From Hymenobacter crusticola (GTDB lineage Bacteria > Bacteroidota > Bacteroidia > Cytophagales > Hymenobacteraceae): a stretch of DNA of 64,000 nt. The stretch's first letter is position 1. Every line of letters starts with the position of its first letter. A model generated the notes under the pieces. It saw nothing but the letters and a program-made list of their open reading frames with translations, had not been told where the DNA came from and ran no database searches. The position numbers were made by a program, and so were the translations under genes. The DNA is taken from the NCBI RefSeq assembly GCF_002154225.1, contig NZ_MTSE01000009.1, forward strand, positions 62,001 through 126,000. Direction: 5' to 3'. Below, piece after piece: positions 22,700-31,892 of this stretch.

Positions 22700-24064
22700 T
22701 TAGAGTTTGGCAACTGCTGCAAGAACCGGCGTCTCCGTCCGGACTTCTGCTTTCAGCTCCGATAGTAGTGCGTAGAGGCCCACGTAGGTGCGGTTGACGT
22801 ATATAAAGTGGCGCGAACCGCGGGGCTCGCGTTGCTGCCGCAGCTCGGGCTGTTGCATGAGGTCGTCACCTAGGGCATAGAGCGACTGGATGTAGGCCTC
22901 ATCGCCAAAGTCGAAGGTGGGCTGCTGGAATGGCCGGGCCACTAGCTCCAACGACGCACGAATGGTGCGCAGGTACAAATCGCGCTGCGCAGGCGCGTCA
23001 TCGGGGCGCAATACCTCCAGCTGGGTAAGCAACGAAGCTAGGTGCGCTTCATCAGCTAACACGCCCGGCTCTAGCAAGGCAAAAAACTGCTCGTAGAAAT
23101 CGGCGGGGATATCTTTCACGCAGCCAAAGTCGAGCACTCCGAGCGTGCCACCATCGTCGGCGCGCAGCAGGAAGTTGCCGGGGTGCGGGTCTGCGTGCAC
23201 TTGGCGCAGGGTGTGAATTTGGAAGGCATAGAAATCCCAGAGCGCCTGACCTAGCTGGTTGCGTACGGCCTGCGAAGGATTCGTTGCCAAGAATTCTTTC
23301 AGATGCTGGCCCGGCAGCCAGTCCATCGTCAGGATGCGGGCCGATGAGTATTCGGGGTAATAGCGCGCAAACTCCAGGTGCGGAATAGCGGCACTTTGAG
23401 CAGCAATTTCAGTTCCGCGTCGCAGTTCTAGCTTATAGTCCGTCTCCTCCAGCAAGCGTGTTTCCACTTCTTCCAGATAAGGCCGTACTTGGGCTTCGGC
23501 TAGGCCTAGCACCCGTAAAGCAATTGGTTTTACCAAACGAATATCGGAGCGGATGCTGTCAGCTACGCCAGGGTACTGCACTTTCACTGCCAGCGGCTTC
23601 CCTTCTTTGCGGGCAAAGTGCACCTGCCCAATGCTGGCAGCCTGCCGGGCATTGATGTCAAATTCATCGAACACCTCGTACGGAGAGCGACCTAGGGTAT
23701 CGCGAAAAACCTTGATAACCAACGGGCCCGACAGCGGCGGCGTTTGGTACTGGGCCTGCGCAAATTGATCGGCATAGGCGCTGGGAAGGATGTTTTTCTC
23801 CATTGCCAGCATCTGGGCTACTTTCAGCACGGAGCCCTTCATCTCGCTCAAGGCACCGTAAAGCTCCGCCGCATTGGCAGCGTGCAGATCTTCAGTGGTA
23901 CTGGTAGCACCTACCGACCGCTTGGCGTAGTGCTTCACGTAATTGGTGCCCACTTTAAAGCCGGTCTTGGCGAAGCGAGCCGCCCGCGCAACCTTCGTGG
24001 TGGGGAGGGATACTAAAGACTTTGGTGATTCTGGGGTGGAGCTATTCTCTTGAGATTCAGACAT
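22700..24064 (-). CDS. ABC1/AarF/UbiB family atypical kinase
   Basis: A 454-residue UbiB-type protein kinase-like ATPase; relatives support quinone or lipid metabolism. Recognisable parts are the KxGQ-like helix region (..ALSEMKGSVLKVAQMLAMEKNILP..), the Ala-rich loop with AASIGQVHFA, the Lys in AVKVQYPGV, the HVDPHPGN-type loop as VHADPHPGNFLL and the DFG-type LDFGCVKDIP. I start it at 24064 (MSESQENSS); 25 further in-frame codons upstream come from an intergenic inverted repeat. The TetR-type gene just upstream may be co-transcribed. Confidence 0.92.
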   Translation of the reverse strand: MSESQENSSTPESPKSLVSLPTTKVARAARFAKTGFKVGTNYVKHYAKRSVGATSTTEDLHAANAAELYGALSEMKGSVLKVAQMLAMEKNILPSAYADQFAQAQYQTPPLSGPLVIKVFRDTLGRSPYEVFDEFDINARQAASIGQVHFARKEGKPLAVKVQYPGVADSIRSDIRLVKPIALRVLGLAEAQVRPYLEEVETRLLEETDYKLELRRGTEIAAQSAAIPHLEFARYYPEYSSARILTMDWLPGQHLKEFLATNPSQAVRNQLGQALWDFYAFQIHTLRQVHADPHPGNFLLRADDGGTLGVLDFGCVKDIPADFYEQFFALLEPGVLADEAHLASLLTQLEVLRPDDAPAQRDLYLRTIRASLELVARPFQQPTFDFGDEAYIQSLYALGDDLMQQPELRQQREPRGSRHFIYVNRTYVGLYALLSELKAEVRTETPVLAAVAKL

Positions 24065-24080
24065 GATAGGGCAATAGCAA

Positions 24081-24186
24081 GGTAGCGCGAAGCTCCTGCT
24101 TCGCGTATCATTGAATGATGCTTGTTGCAACGGCCCCATGGTAGGGTCTGCAACAATGCGCGAAACAGGAGCTTCACGCTATAACC
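24081..24186. repeat. Inverted-repeat element between TetR-type gene and UbiB gene
   Basis: Arms at 24081-24113 and 24151-24186 are imperfect inverted copies: AGCGCGAAGCTCCTGCTTCGCG against CGCGAAACAGGAGCTTCACGCT, extended by ATCATTG against CAACAAT. About 37 nt lie between them. The element fills the gap between the two genes and ends at the stop codon of the regulator gene. Confidence 0.65.
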
Positions 24187-24818
24187 TAGCGGCGGTGCAG
24201 CAGAAAGCGCGCTAGGTCGAGGGCAGAATCTAAGGAGTTGCGGCCCACCAAATCGAAGCTCAAGGTCACGGCTTTCTCCACGGCCGCGTCGGAGCGCTCG
24301 AAGTTTAAGCTGTCGTCTTTGGCAAAGAAGCCGAGCACAAAGAGCACCTGCTGCCAGAAGGCGCGTGGGTATTGCTCCTGTACCAGCGGCCGGCTAGCCA
24401 CTTCCTCGGTACGACGGCCTTCGCGCAGTAGGTCTTCGGCAAACACTTCGAAGTCTTGGCGGAAATCGTCGAGCACCCGGGGGGTGAAGCCAGGCACCTT
24501 GGGCATGGAGCGGCGCAGCGACTGCAAGGCATAGCTGCGGTTCTGCTTCAGAATTTCGAGTAGGGTGAAGTAGAAAGCCAGCAGTCGCTCGCGGGAGCCA
24601 TACTCATTCCACACGGGCTCTTGGGCGGCGCGCTCCCGTGCCTGCCGACCGAAGTCTCCCCAAATATCACGGTCGATGGCCTCAAAGGTGGCGTAGTAGC
24701 GGTAGAACTCCGCCTCCGGAATACCTAGCTTTTGGGTGAGTTTGAAGACCGAAGCCGGCGGCGCGCTTTTGCGCAGCACGTAGTCGAGGTAAGCCTGTTT
24801 GATACGTTCTTTCTCCAT
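24186..24818 (-). CDS. TetR-like transcriptional regulator
   Basis: A 210-residue, all-helical protein with a TetR-type N-terminus: MEKERIKQAYLDYVLRKSAPPASVFKLTQKLGIPEAEFYRYYATFEAI, where KLGIPEAEFYRYYATF is the helix-turn-helix recognition region. The rest is a Bacteroidota-type ligand or dimer domain with no recognised ligand. The frame is open upstream to 24923, but the Met at 24818 starts the domain cleanly. It precedes the UbiB-family gene on the same strand, separated only by a repeat, so it may control that gene or itself. Confidence 0.8.
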   Translation of the reverse strand: MEKERIKQAYLDYVLRKSAPPASVFKLTQKLGIPEAEFYRYYATFEAIDRDIWGDFGRQARERAAQEPVWNEYGSRERLLAFYFTLLEILKQNRSYALQSLRRSMPKVPGFTPRVLDDFRQDFEVFAEDLLREGRRTEEVASRPLVQEQYPRAFWQQVLFVLGFFAKDDSLNFERSDAAVEKAVTLSFDLVGRNSLDSALDLARFLLHRR

Positions 24819-24977
24819 ATTAATACAACCAACTGCCGAGCCGGAAGGTTGCCGTAACTGACGGAGTTTGTGCACGAAAAGCAAGGTAGCGCGGACTGTG
24901 TAGTCTGCACGTAATCCATGCAAATCTTCCAGTGTGGACCTAGCCTAGCTACGGCTATTCCGCCTAGCACAGGCTAC

Positions 24978-26303
24978 CTAGGTAGCAGCCTCTTGGTAAG
25001 CCGCCCGTAGGCTGTCAATAGCGCGTTGGCGGGCGAAAGGATGATCGACGATGGGAGTGGGATAAGCGGCAGTACCTAGCTCGGGCACCCACTTCTTCAC
25101 GTAGGCTAGGTCGGCATCGTACTTCTCCTGCTGGCTCTGCGGGCTATACACCCGAAACCACGGTGCGGCCACGGCGCCCGTACCGGCCATCCATTGCCAG
25201 TTACCTACGTTTTGAGCCATATCATAATCGAGCAGCTTGTCGGCAAAGTACCGGTCGCCCCAACGCCAGTCGATGAGCAAGTGCTTCACCAAAAAGCCTG
25301 CCGCCGCAATGCGGATGCGGTTGGGCATATAGCCGGTTTCGTTTAGCTCGCGCATGCCGGCATCTACCAGCGGGTAGCCCGTGCGGCCTTCGCACCACGC
25401 CCGAAACTCCTCTTCATTGTTGCGGTAAGGTACATTGCGCAAGCGCGGGTTGTAGCTCTCGGTGGCCGTGAACGGATAATGCCAAAGCAGCATCATAAAG
25501 AAGTCGCGCCATACGAGCTCCGCCAGCAGCTTGGGGTTCAGCTCCTTGGCTTGTCGCATGAGTTGGCGTACGCTCAACGTGCCGAAACGCAGATGCACCG
25601 AGCGGCGCGTGCTGCTGTTCACTAAGCTAGGTTGGTCACGGGTTTTGTGGTAGTTGCGCACCAGGTCATCGGTGGGCAGTTCGGCGGCGGGCACAAATTG
25701 CTCGTAAGGCTCGAAGCCCATGCTTTCCAACGTTGGCCGAGCAGGCGCCTGAGGCAGAGGCACTAAGTTAGCCGACGTGAAAAGCTCGGTGGAAGGGTAC
25801 GGTTGCAGGTGCTCATCGCGTAGCGCACCCAGCCACGAGTCGCGGTAGGCGCTGAAGTTTTTGGGCGGAGCGCCGCTCTTGGTTAAGATCTCGTTTTTGG
25901 CAAAAATCACCTGGTCTTTGAGCGCTTTGAACTCCGCGCCGTGCTGGCGGCATAGCTCAGTCACTTCCGCGTCGCGCACTGCGGCGTAGGGCTCGTAGTC
26001 CTCGTTGGTATACACGGCCGCTACCTCGTGCTCGCGCAGTAGCGCCGCAAATACCTCCGCCGGCCGACCGTAGTAGGCTAGGTAAGTGCCACCGGCTTGG
26101 TCCGTTTGGCTGGCTAGCCGCTCTACTTCGTTGTAAATAAAGGTCACGCGGGCATCGCGCCGGCTCGGCAGCTGATCCAGAATTTCGCGGTCGTAGATGA
26201 ACAGGGGCACAACGGGGTAACCCGATTGTAGCGCAGCCGCCAAGCCCGCATTATCGTGCTGGCGCAAGTCGCGGCGATGCCAAAAGAGGGTGATCTTAGC
26301 CAT
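24978..26303 (-). CDS. Deoxyribodipyrimidine photolyase / cryptochrome family
   Basis: A 441-residue photolyase-like flavoprotein. The N-terminal antenna-binding Rossmann domain starts AKITLFWHRRDLRQHDNAGLAAAL. The C-terminal FAD domain has VNSSTRRSVHLRFGTLSVRQL, LAELVWRDFFMMLLWHYP, DAGMRELNETGYMPNRIR and the highly conserved ending NWQWMAGTGAVAAPWFRVYSP. This pattern fits a class I photolyase that repairs pyrimidine dimers in light, though cryptochrome function cannot be excluded. The chosen start (26303) removes 16 upstream residues that do not belong to the domain. Confidence 0.92.
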   Translation of the reverse strand: MAKITLFWHRRDLRQHDNAGLAAALQSGYPVVPLFIYDREILDQLPSRRDARVTFIYNEVERLASQTDQAGGTYLAYYGRPAEVFAALLREHEVAAVYTNEDYEPYAAVRDAEVTELCRQHGAEFKALKDQVIFAKNEILTKSGAPPKNFSAYRDSWLGALRDEHLQPYPSTELFTSANLVPLPQAPARPTLESMGFEPYEQFVPAAELPTDDLVRNYHKTRDQPSLVNSSTRRSVHLRFGTLSVRQLMRQAKELNPKLLAELVWRDFFMMLLWHYPFTATESYNPRLRNVPYRNNEEEFRAWCEGRTGYPLVDAGMRELNETGYMPNRIRIAAAGFLVKHLLIDWRWGDRYFADKLLDYDMAQNVGNWQWMAGTGAVAAPWFRVYSPQSQQEKYDADLAYVKKWVPELGTAAYPTPIVDHPFARQRAIDSLRAAYQEAAT

Positions 26304-26371
26304 AGAAATAGGTGGGATAGGAGCTAGGGAAGTTATGAAGCCTGAGTGCACCTGTCGGTCCTACGCCCTAG

Positions 26372-26394
26372 GCAGCCGACCGGTTGTCGGCTGC
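26372..26394 (-). terminator. Terminator of the SDR gene
   Basis: A perfect 9-bp GC-rich stem, GCAGCCGAC and GTCGGCTGC, with a 5-nt loop, 15 bp after the stop codon of the minus-strand SDR gene. The T-run is weak (GCAAAACC side). Confidence 0.55.
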
Positions 26395-26408
26395 GGACAG
26401 CAAAACCA

Positions 26409-27125
26409 CTATTTAAGGCGCGACATACCACCGTCGACGGGCAAAATCTGGCCGGTGATAAAGGAGCTATGGGCCGAGAGCAGAAACGAGGCCGCATACG
26501 CTAGATCCTGCGGCTGACCGATCCGCTGCAAAGGGTGGCGCTTGGCGCCTGCTTCAGCTTTCTCAGGCGTATTGAGCAGGGACGCCGCTAGGGGAGTGTC
26601 CGTTAGGGAAGGCGCAACGGCATTCACCCGAATGTTGCTAGCTGCGTATTCGGCTGCCAAAGCGCGGGTTAGGCCTTCAATGGCGCCTTTTGCCGTCGCA
26701 ATACTGGAGTGAAAGCTCATGCCGGTACCCGCCGCCACAGTGCTGAATAAGACGATAGAGGCACCGTTGGCTTTCTTCAGGCGCTTTATCAACGGTTGCA
26801 AGACCTGCACGGCACCGAGCACGTTCAACTCAAAGTCAGCCCGAAAATCGTCTAATGCAATACGCTCGAAGGGCCGGAGCTTGATGCTGCCGGGGCAATA
26901 TACCACACCGTGCAGCACCTCGGGCAATGCGTCGAACACCGTGGGGGCTAACGGTTGCGTGACGTCCAGCTCCATATGCGTCGTCTGCAAAGCAGCTAGC
27001 TCGGGCGACAGGTGACGGGAGGCAGTGAACAAACGGTAGCCTATCTGGTGGAGCAGCTCCGTGGTAGCTAGGCCAATGCCAGAGGAAGCACCAACAACGA
27101 GTATGTTCTGATTCGAAAAGTCCAT
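26409..27125 (-). CDS. SDR family protein lacking the catalytic Tyr
   Basis: A 238-residue short-chain dehydrogenase/reductase fold. The dinucleotide-binding motif VGASSGIGLATTELL is intact and the C-terminal part (RVNAVAPSLTDTPLAAS..SSFITGQILPVDGG) is typical of classical SDRs. The active-site segment is HSSIATAKGAIEGLTRALAAEYA: the Lys is present, but the residue four before it, normally Tyr, is Ile. A Ser (FSTVAAGTGMSF) is still present upstream. Either the reaction differs or the protein is non-catalytic. A perfect hyphenated palindrome lies just upstream of its start. Confidence 0.88.
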   Translation of the reverse strand: MDFSNQNILVVGASSGIGLATTELLHQIGYRLFTASRHLSPELAALQTTHMELDVTQPLAPTVFDALPEVLHGVVYCPGSIKLRPFERIALDDFRADFELNVLGAVQVLQPLIKRLKKANGASIVLFSTVAAGTGMSFHSSIATAKGAIEGLTRALAAEYAASNIRVNAVAPSLTDTPLAASLLNTPEKAEAGAKRHPLQRIGQPQDLAYAASFLLSAHSSFITGQILPVDGGMSRLK

Positions 27126-27139
27126 AGGGTGAGAGCGGT

Positions 27140-27165
27140 AGTGGAGTTGTACCTACAACTCCACT
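27140..27165. promoter_or_regulatory. Hyphenated palindrome upstream of the SDR gene
   Basis: Perfect 12-bp arms AGTGGAGTTGTA and TACAACTCCACT separated by 2 bp, ending 15 bp before the SDR start codon. The short spacer makes an RNA hairpin awkward and suits a DNA-binding dimer. The remaining sequence up to pyruvate carboxylase (27166-27425) is AT-rich and holds nothing else I can support. Confidence 0.5.
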
Positions 27166-27425
27166 GTTCAACTAAGGTTTGTGGGGCAGGTGGGTAAACC
27201 CGCGCGTGCTGTGGCACACTAGCGCATGGCGCAGAGCGACGAGTGAGAATGAAGCCTTTGTTTGAAATGATGCAGTTTTACTTCGAGTTTTCGTGTAATT
27301 CGCTCCTTATTTTGAAAAATAGCTAACGTTTTGGCCGATTTAATAGGAGAATTTCGCTTAAAGTTGGTCGCTTTGGTGTGCTTTAGTAGCTTACGCCACA
27401 ATAGACTTTTTTGCCAAAACCCTCT

Positions 27426-30400
27426 ATGAACATTCGCAAATTGCTCGTCGCCAACCGGGGCGAAATTGCCATTCGCGTACTACGCGCCGCGAGCGAGCTA
27501 GGTATCGCCACCGTCGCCGTGTACACCTACGAGGACCGCTACTCGCTGCACCGCTATAAAGCCGATGAAGCTTATCAAATCGGGCGCGACGAGGAACCGC
27601 TGAAACCTTACCTCGACATCGAGGAAATTCTGCGGACGGCCAAGGAAAATGGCGTCAATGCGATTCATCCTGGCTACGGTTTTCTGAGCGAGAATGCCAC
27701 CTTTGCGCGCCGCTGCGCCGAGGAAGGTATCGTGTTTGTAGGGCCCCGCCCCGAGGTAATGGAAGCGCTTGGCGACAAAGTAGCGGCCAAGCGAGTGGCC
27801 GTGGAGTGCGAGGTGCCCATCATCGAGAGCAGCGTGCAAGACCTCACCAGCTTCGAGATTGCCACGGAAGAGGCGCACCGCATTGGGTACCCGGTTATGC
27901 TGAAGGCGGCTTCCGGCGGCGGTGGCCGCGGTATGCGCGTGATTCGGGATGATGAGCAATTAGAAAAAGGCTTTTTCGAAGCGCGCAACGAGGCCAAAAA
28001 AGCCTTCGGTGACGATACCGTGTTTCTGGAGAAGTTTGTGGAGAAGCCCAAGCACATTGAGGTGCAGCTGGTGGCCGACAGCTACGGCAACATTGTGCAC
28101 CTCTACGAGCGCGACTGCTCGGTGCAGCGGCGCTTCCAGAAAGTGGTGGAAGTGGCGCCCGCCATCAACCTGCCCGACCACCTGCGCGAGAAGCTCTACG
28201 AGTACGCGCTGAAGCTGGGAAAGGCCGTGAACTACAACAACGTCGGTACGGTCGAGTTCTTGGTGAACCCCGAGGAAGACCGCATCTACTTCATCGAAGT
28301 GAACCCGCGCATCCAGGTGGAGCACACAGTGACGGAGATGATTACCGGCATCGACCTGATCAAAACGCAGATCTACATCGCCGACGGCGGCCGACTAACT
28401 GACCCCGAAATCAACCTAGGCCCGGACGTGAAGCCGCCGAAGATCGGGGTGGCCATCCAGTGCCGCATTACTACCGAGAACCCCGAGGAAGATTTCAAAC
28501 CCGACTATGGTACCATCATTGCCTACCGCTCGGCGGGTGGTTTTGGTATTCGTCTGGACCAAGGCTCGGTGTATCAGGGGGCTAAGATTTTGCCCTTCTT
28601 CGACTCGCTGCTGGTGAAGGTATCGGCGCAGGCGCGCACGCTGGCCAACGCCGCCTCACGCATGGCGCGGACGCTGGATGAATTCCGTATTCGCGGGGTG
28701 CACACCAACATCCAGTTCCTGCAAAATATCATCTCGCACCCCGAGTTTGTGAGTGGCCAGGCCAACGTGGACTTTATCAAGGACCACTCCGAACTCTTCA
28801 AGTTCAAGGTGCGGCAAGACCGCGGCTCGAAGGTGCTCAACTTCGTGAGCGAAATCGTGGTGAATGGCAACCCCGACGTGAAAGACCTCGTGGACCCGAA
28901 CCGGGAGTTTCGCCGCGCTATTCGGCCCGACTACGACCCGGCTGCGCCCTACACGCCGGGTACCAAGGATAAGTTGACCGAGCTAGGTCCGGAGGAGTTC
29001 TCGAAGTGGTTGCGCAACGAGCCGCTGATCCACTACACCGACACCACGCTGCGCGACGCTCATCAGAGCCTGCTGGCTACCCGGATGCGTACCTTCGACA
29101 TGATGAAGGTAGCCGAGCGCTACGCCAAAATGCACCCCCAAACCTTCTCGATGGAAGTGTGGGGTGGTGCCACCTTCGACGTGGCGTTGCGCTTTTTGCA
29201 CGAAGATCCGTGGGAGCGGCTAAGTAAGCTGCGGGCAGCTATTCCGAACATTTTGCTGCAAATGTTGATTCGCGGGGCTAATGGGGTCGGCTACAAAGCG
29301 TACCCCGATAACCTCATCGAGCGGTTTGTGGAGCAGGCCTGGGAAACGGGCATCGACGTGTTCCGCATCTTCGATTCGCTGAACTGGATGAAGGGTATGG
29401 ATGCCTGCATTGGCTTCGTGCGCAACAAAACCAAAGCCCTAGCCGAAGCAAGTATCTGCTACACCGGCGACATCCTAGACCCCAAAGCGCACGGCAAATA
29501 CAACCTCGACTATTACCTGCGCCTGGCCAAACAACTGGAAGACGCTGGAGCGCATATTCTGTGCATCAAAGACATGGCCGGCTTGCTTAAGCCCTACGCC
29601 GCCAGTGAGTTAGTTTCGGGCCTGCTCGATACGGTCAAGATTCCAATCCACTTGCACACCCACGATACGTCATCGTTGCAGGCCGCCACCTACATGAAGG
29701 CGGCGGAAGCGGGTGTCAATGTCATCGACGTGGCCCTAGGTTCCATGTCGGGGCTCACCTCGCAGCCCAACTTCAACTCGGTGGTGGAGATGTTCCGCCA
29801 TACGCCGCGCCACCGGGAGTTCAACCAGGAAAGCCTAAACCAGTTCTCGAACTACTGGGAAACGGTGCGCGAGTACTACTACCCATTTGAGTCGGGCCTG
29901 AAGGCAGGAACCTCGGAAGTATTTCAGCACGAAATTCCGGGGGGGCAGTACTCCAACTTGCGGCCGCAAGCGGTAGCCCTAGGTTTGGGCGAGCGGTTTG
30001 AGGAAGTGAAGAAAACCTTCACCGACGTCAACTACCTCTTCGGCGACATCATTAAAGTTACGCCCTCTTCGAAAGTAGTGGGCGACATGGCGTTGTACCT
30101 GGTCACCAACAACCTCACCACGCAGGATGTGCTGGAGCGGGGCGAGTCGCTTAATTTCCCAGAGTCCGTAGTAAGCCTGTTCCGGGGCGACATTGGGCAG
30201 CCGGAAGGCGGTTGGCCCGCCGACGTGCAACGCGTTATCCTAAAAGGCGAGCAGCCCTTCACCGACCGCCCCAACGAACACCTCGCGCCCATCGACTTCG
30301 ACGGCGAATGGAAGAAGTTTCAGGAGAAGTTTGGGGAGGGAGTGAAGTTCACCGATCTGCTTTCCTACCTACTGTACCCCAAGGTGTTTGAGCAATATTG

Positions 30401-30875
30401 GGCGCACGTGCAAGAGTTCGGCGACGTGTCGCCGGTGCCCACGCGAGTGTTCTTCTATGGCTTGCAGCCGGGCCAGGAAACTATTATCGACATCGCCCGC
30501 GGAAAGTCCATCATTATCAAGCTGCGTTCCATTGGCGAGGTGAACGATGAAGGTAACCGCACCTTGTTCTTCTCCTTCAACGGTCAGACTCGTAACCTCG
30601 AGGTGCGCGACAAGTCGGTAGAAGTGAAGGCCGTGCGCAACTCCAAAGTCGATAAGAACAACACGCGGCAAGTAGGAGCGCCGCTACAAGGCATGCTCTC
30701 TAAAGTGCTGGTAGTGCCGGGGCAGGAGGTGAAGCGCAACACGCCGCTTTTCATCATCGAAGCCATGAAAATGGAAACCACCATTACTGCCTCCGACGAT
30801 GCCAAAATAGAAGCGGTGCAGCTCAGTGAAGGAACACTAGTGAATGCCGATGACCTCGTGTTGACCCTAGCCTAA
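27426..30875 (+). CDS. pyc: Pyruvate carboxylase
   Basis: A 1149-residue biotin enzyme making oxaloacetate from pyruvate and bicarbonate. The N-terminal biotin carboxylase domain (about 1-450) starts MNIRKLLVANRGEIAIRVLRAASELG and has the ATP-grasp KAASGGGGRGMRV, EKFVEKPKHIEVQ and FIEVNPRIQVEHTVTEM motifs. The carboxyltransferase barrel (about 525-800) has YTDTTLRDAHQSLLATRM, the metal-site HLHTHDTS and the carbamylated-Lys region CIKDMAGLLKP. The C-terminal biotinyl domain carries EAMKMETT with biotinylated Lys1115, 35 residues from the end as usual. One polypeptide, the full fused form. Confidence 0.97.
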   Translation: MNIRKLLVANRGEIAIRVLRAASELGIATVAVYTYEDRYSLHRYKADEAYQIGRDEEPLKPYLDIEEILRTAKENGVNAIHPGYGFLSENATFARRCAEEGIVFVGPRPEVMEALGDKVAAKRVAVECEVPIIESSVQDLTSFEIATEEAHRIGYPVMLKAASGGGGRGMRVIRDDEQLEKGFFEARNEAKKAFGDDTVFLEKFVEKPKHIEVQLVADSYGNIVHLYERDCSVQRRFQKVVEVAPAINLPDHLREKLYEYALKLGKAVNYNNVGTVEFLVNPEEDRIYFIEVNPRIQVEHTVTEMITGIDLIKTQIYIADGGRLTDPEINLGPDVKPPKIGVAIQCRITTENPEEDFKPDYGTIIAYRSAGGFGIRLDQGSVYQGAKILPFFDSLLVKVSAQARTLANAASRMARTLDEFRIRGVHTNIQFLQNIISHPEFVSGQANVDFIKDHSELFKFKVRQDRGSKVLNFVSEIVVNGNPDVKDLVDPNREFRRAIRPDYDPAAPYTPGTKDKLTELGPEEFSKWLRNEPLIHYTDTTLRDAHQSLLATRMRTFDMMKVAERYAKMHPQTFSMEVWGGATFDVALRFLHEDPWERLSKLRAAIPNILLQMLIRGANGVGYKAYPDNLIERFVEQAWETGIDVFRIFDSLNWMKGMDACIGFVRNKTKALAEASICYTGDILDPKAHGKYNLDYYLRLAKQLEDAGAHILCIKDMAGLLKPYAASELVSGLLDTVKIPIHLHTHDTSSLQAATYMKAAEAGVNVIDVALGSMSGLTSQPNFNSVVEMFRHTPRHREFNQESLNQFSNYWETVREYYYPFESGLKAGTSEVFQHEIPGGQYSNLRPQAVALGLGERFEEVKKTFTDVNYLFGDIIKVTPSSKVVGDMALYLVTNNLTTQDVLERGESLNFPESVVSLFRGDIGQPEGGWPADVQRVILKGEQPFTDRPNEHLAPIDFDGEWKKFQEKFGEGVKFTDLLSYLLYPKVFEQYWAHVQEFGDVSPVPTRVFFYGLQPGQETIIDIARGKSIIIKLRSIGEVNDEGNRTLFFSFNGQTRNLEVRDKSVEVKAVRNSKVDKNNTRQVGAPLQGMLSKVLVVPGQEVKRNTPLFIIEAMKMETTITASDDAKIEAVQLSEGTLVNADDLVLTLA

Positions 30876-30898
30876 ACTAGCTACTTAGCCTTACGGCG

Positions 30899-30936
30899 AA
30901 TGGGTGCCTTGGCCGCGGAGCCAAGGCACCCATTTT
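30899..30936 (+). terminator. Terminator of pyc
   Basis: A perfect 13-bp stem, TGGGTGCCTTGGC (30901-30913) and GCCAAGGCACCCA (30920-30932), with a 6-nt loop and TTTTC after it, 25 bp past the pyc stop codon. Confidence 0.85.
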
Positions 30937-30984
30937 CTTTATAAAGTAATGTATATTGGCTCTAAACTACCATCAATCGCTATC

Positions 30985-31725
30985 ATGAAACCTCTATTAT
31001 TCTGTACTACAGGTCTGTTACTCGTCTCGCAACTCGCACTAGGCCAGTCTCCTGTTTCCATTACCAGCCCAGACCCGCAAACCAATAGCCTACAGGACCC
31101 GTCCAAGATTTATGAATACACGAGAAGTTTGGACGCCATGCGCGACGATAACCCTTACAAAGGAGTAAGTGGGTCGCCTTACGTCGTGCCGCGCTGGCTC
31201 TCAGCCGTCATCACAACGAAAGGCAAAACGGTGATGCCTGCCACGCCGCTGAAGTATGATGTGCTGCGGCAGCGTGTGCTTGTCCTTGATCCGCAGAAAG
31301 GCGATTCGCTCCAAGTAGACGAGACCCTGATTGCTAGCTTTGTGCTAACGGACCCAGAACAGCCGCAGGAACGGCGCGCGTTTCGCCGCTTTGCCGAGGC
31401 GCCCGTGCCGGAGCAGGCGCGGGAGTTTGTGGAGGTGCTGCACCAGGGCAAATACACGCTGCTTAAGCGCTACACAAAAGATGTGCAACTCGCTGGCTAC
31501 TCCAGCGCTTACCTCTACGATGAGAGCCCCAAGGCCATAGAAGACAAGATTATTTATTACTTAGCCCGTCCGAACGGCTCGGCGGTACCCGTTAAGCTGA
31601 AAGTTAGAGCCTTGCAAACTGCCGCACCCGAGCTAGCCACTGCGCTACGGGAAGCAAGTCGTAAGCGCAGCATCTCGCAGGAGCAAGACGCCGTAGCGCT
31701 GCTGCAAGTCGTCGATAAGCCCTAA
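30985..31725 (+). CDS. Secreted protein of unknown function, paralogue 1
   Basis: A 246-residue exported protein I do not recognise. The signal peptide MKPLLFCTTGLLLVSQLALGQ is clear. The mature part is a single domain with GSPYVVPRWLSAVITTKGK, ATPLKYDVLRQRVLVLDPQKGDSL, ASFVLTDPE, RRAFRRF and REFVEVLHQGKYTLLKRYTKDV, then a Lys-rich C-terminus ending ALLQVVDKP. Nearly all of these blocks recur in the next gene, so the pair is a tandem duplication. The pattern (a short beta strand-rich head, DPxxGDSL, and LxxGKYTLLKxYxK) suggests a secreted or periplasmic protein handled with a partner at the cell surface; no catalytic motif is visible. Confidence 0.85.
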   Translation: MKPLLFCTTGLLLVSQLALGQSPVSITSPDPQTNSLQDPSKIYEYTRSLDAMRDDNPYKGVSGSPYVVPRWLSAVITTKGKTVMPATPLKYDVLRQRVLVLDPQKGDSLQVDETLIASFVLTDPEQPQERRAFRRFAEAPVPEQAREFVEVLHQGKYTLLKRYTKDVQLAGYSSAYLYDESPKAIEDKIIYYLARPNGSAVPVKLKVRALQTAAPELATALREASRKRSISQEQDAVALLQVVDKP

Positions 31726-31892
31726 CGCTCCTTACGAGCAGTATTGGCAGTAAACTAGACAGAACAAACGAGTAAATCAGCAACTGATCGGTCGGTCTGG
31801 TCAATTGGCTGCCTGGCCTTTTACCGCTAGTCGCTAACCAGCTTGCCGTTCGTTGCTGCGCTATTATTCACTCCTACCGTCATTTACCCGGC

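Noticed and set aside
24081..24186. A tRNA or other structured RNA gene in the gap before the UbiB gene
   Set aside because: The pairing is one long hairpin without a cloverleaf, anticodon arm or TPsiC pattern; it fits an intergenic repeat.
27219..27401. A 60-codon minus-strand ORF between the SDR and pyc genes
   Set aside because: Lys- and Arg-rich sequence from an AT-rich gap, with no recognisable domain or ribosome-binding context. It may be a chance ORF.
30904..30984. An extension of the first secreted paralogue upstream to 30904
   Set aside because: The extension runs through the pyc terminator stem; the Met at 30985 starts a normal signal peptide.
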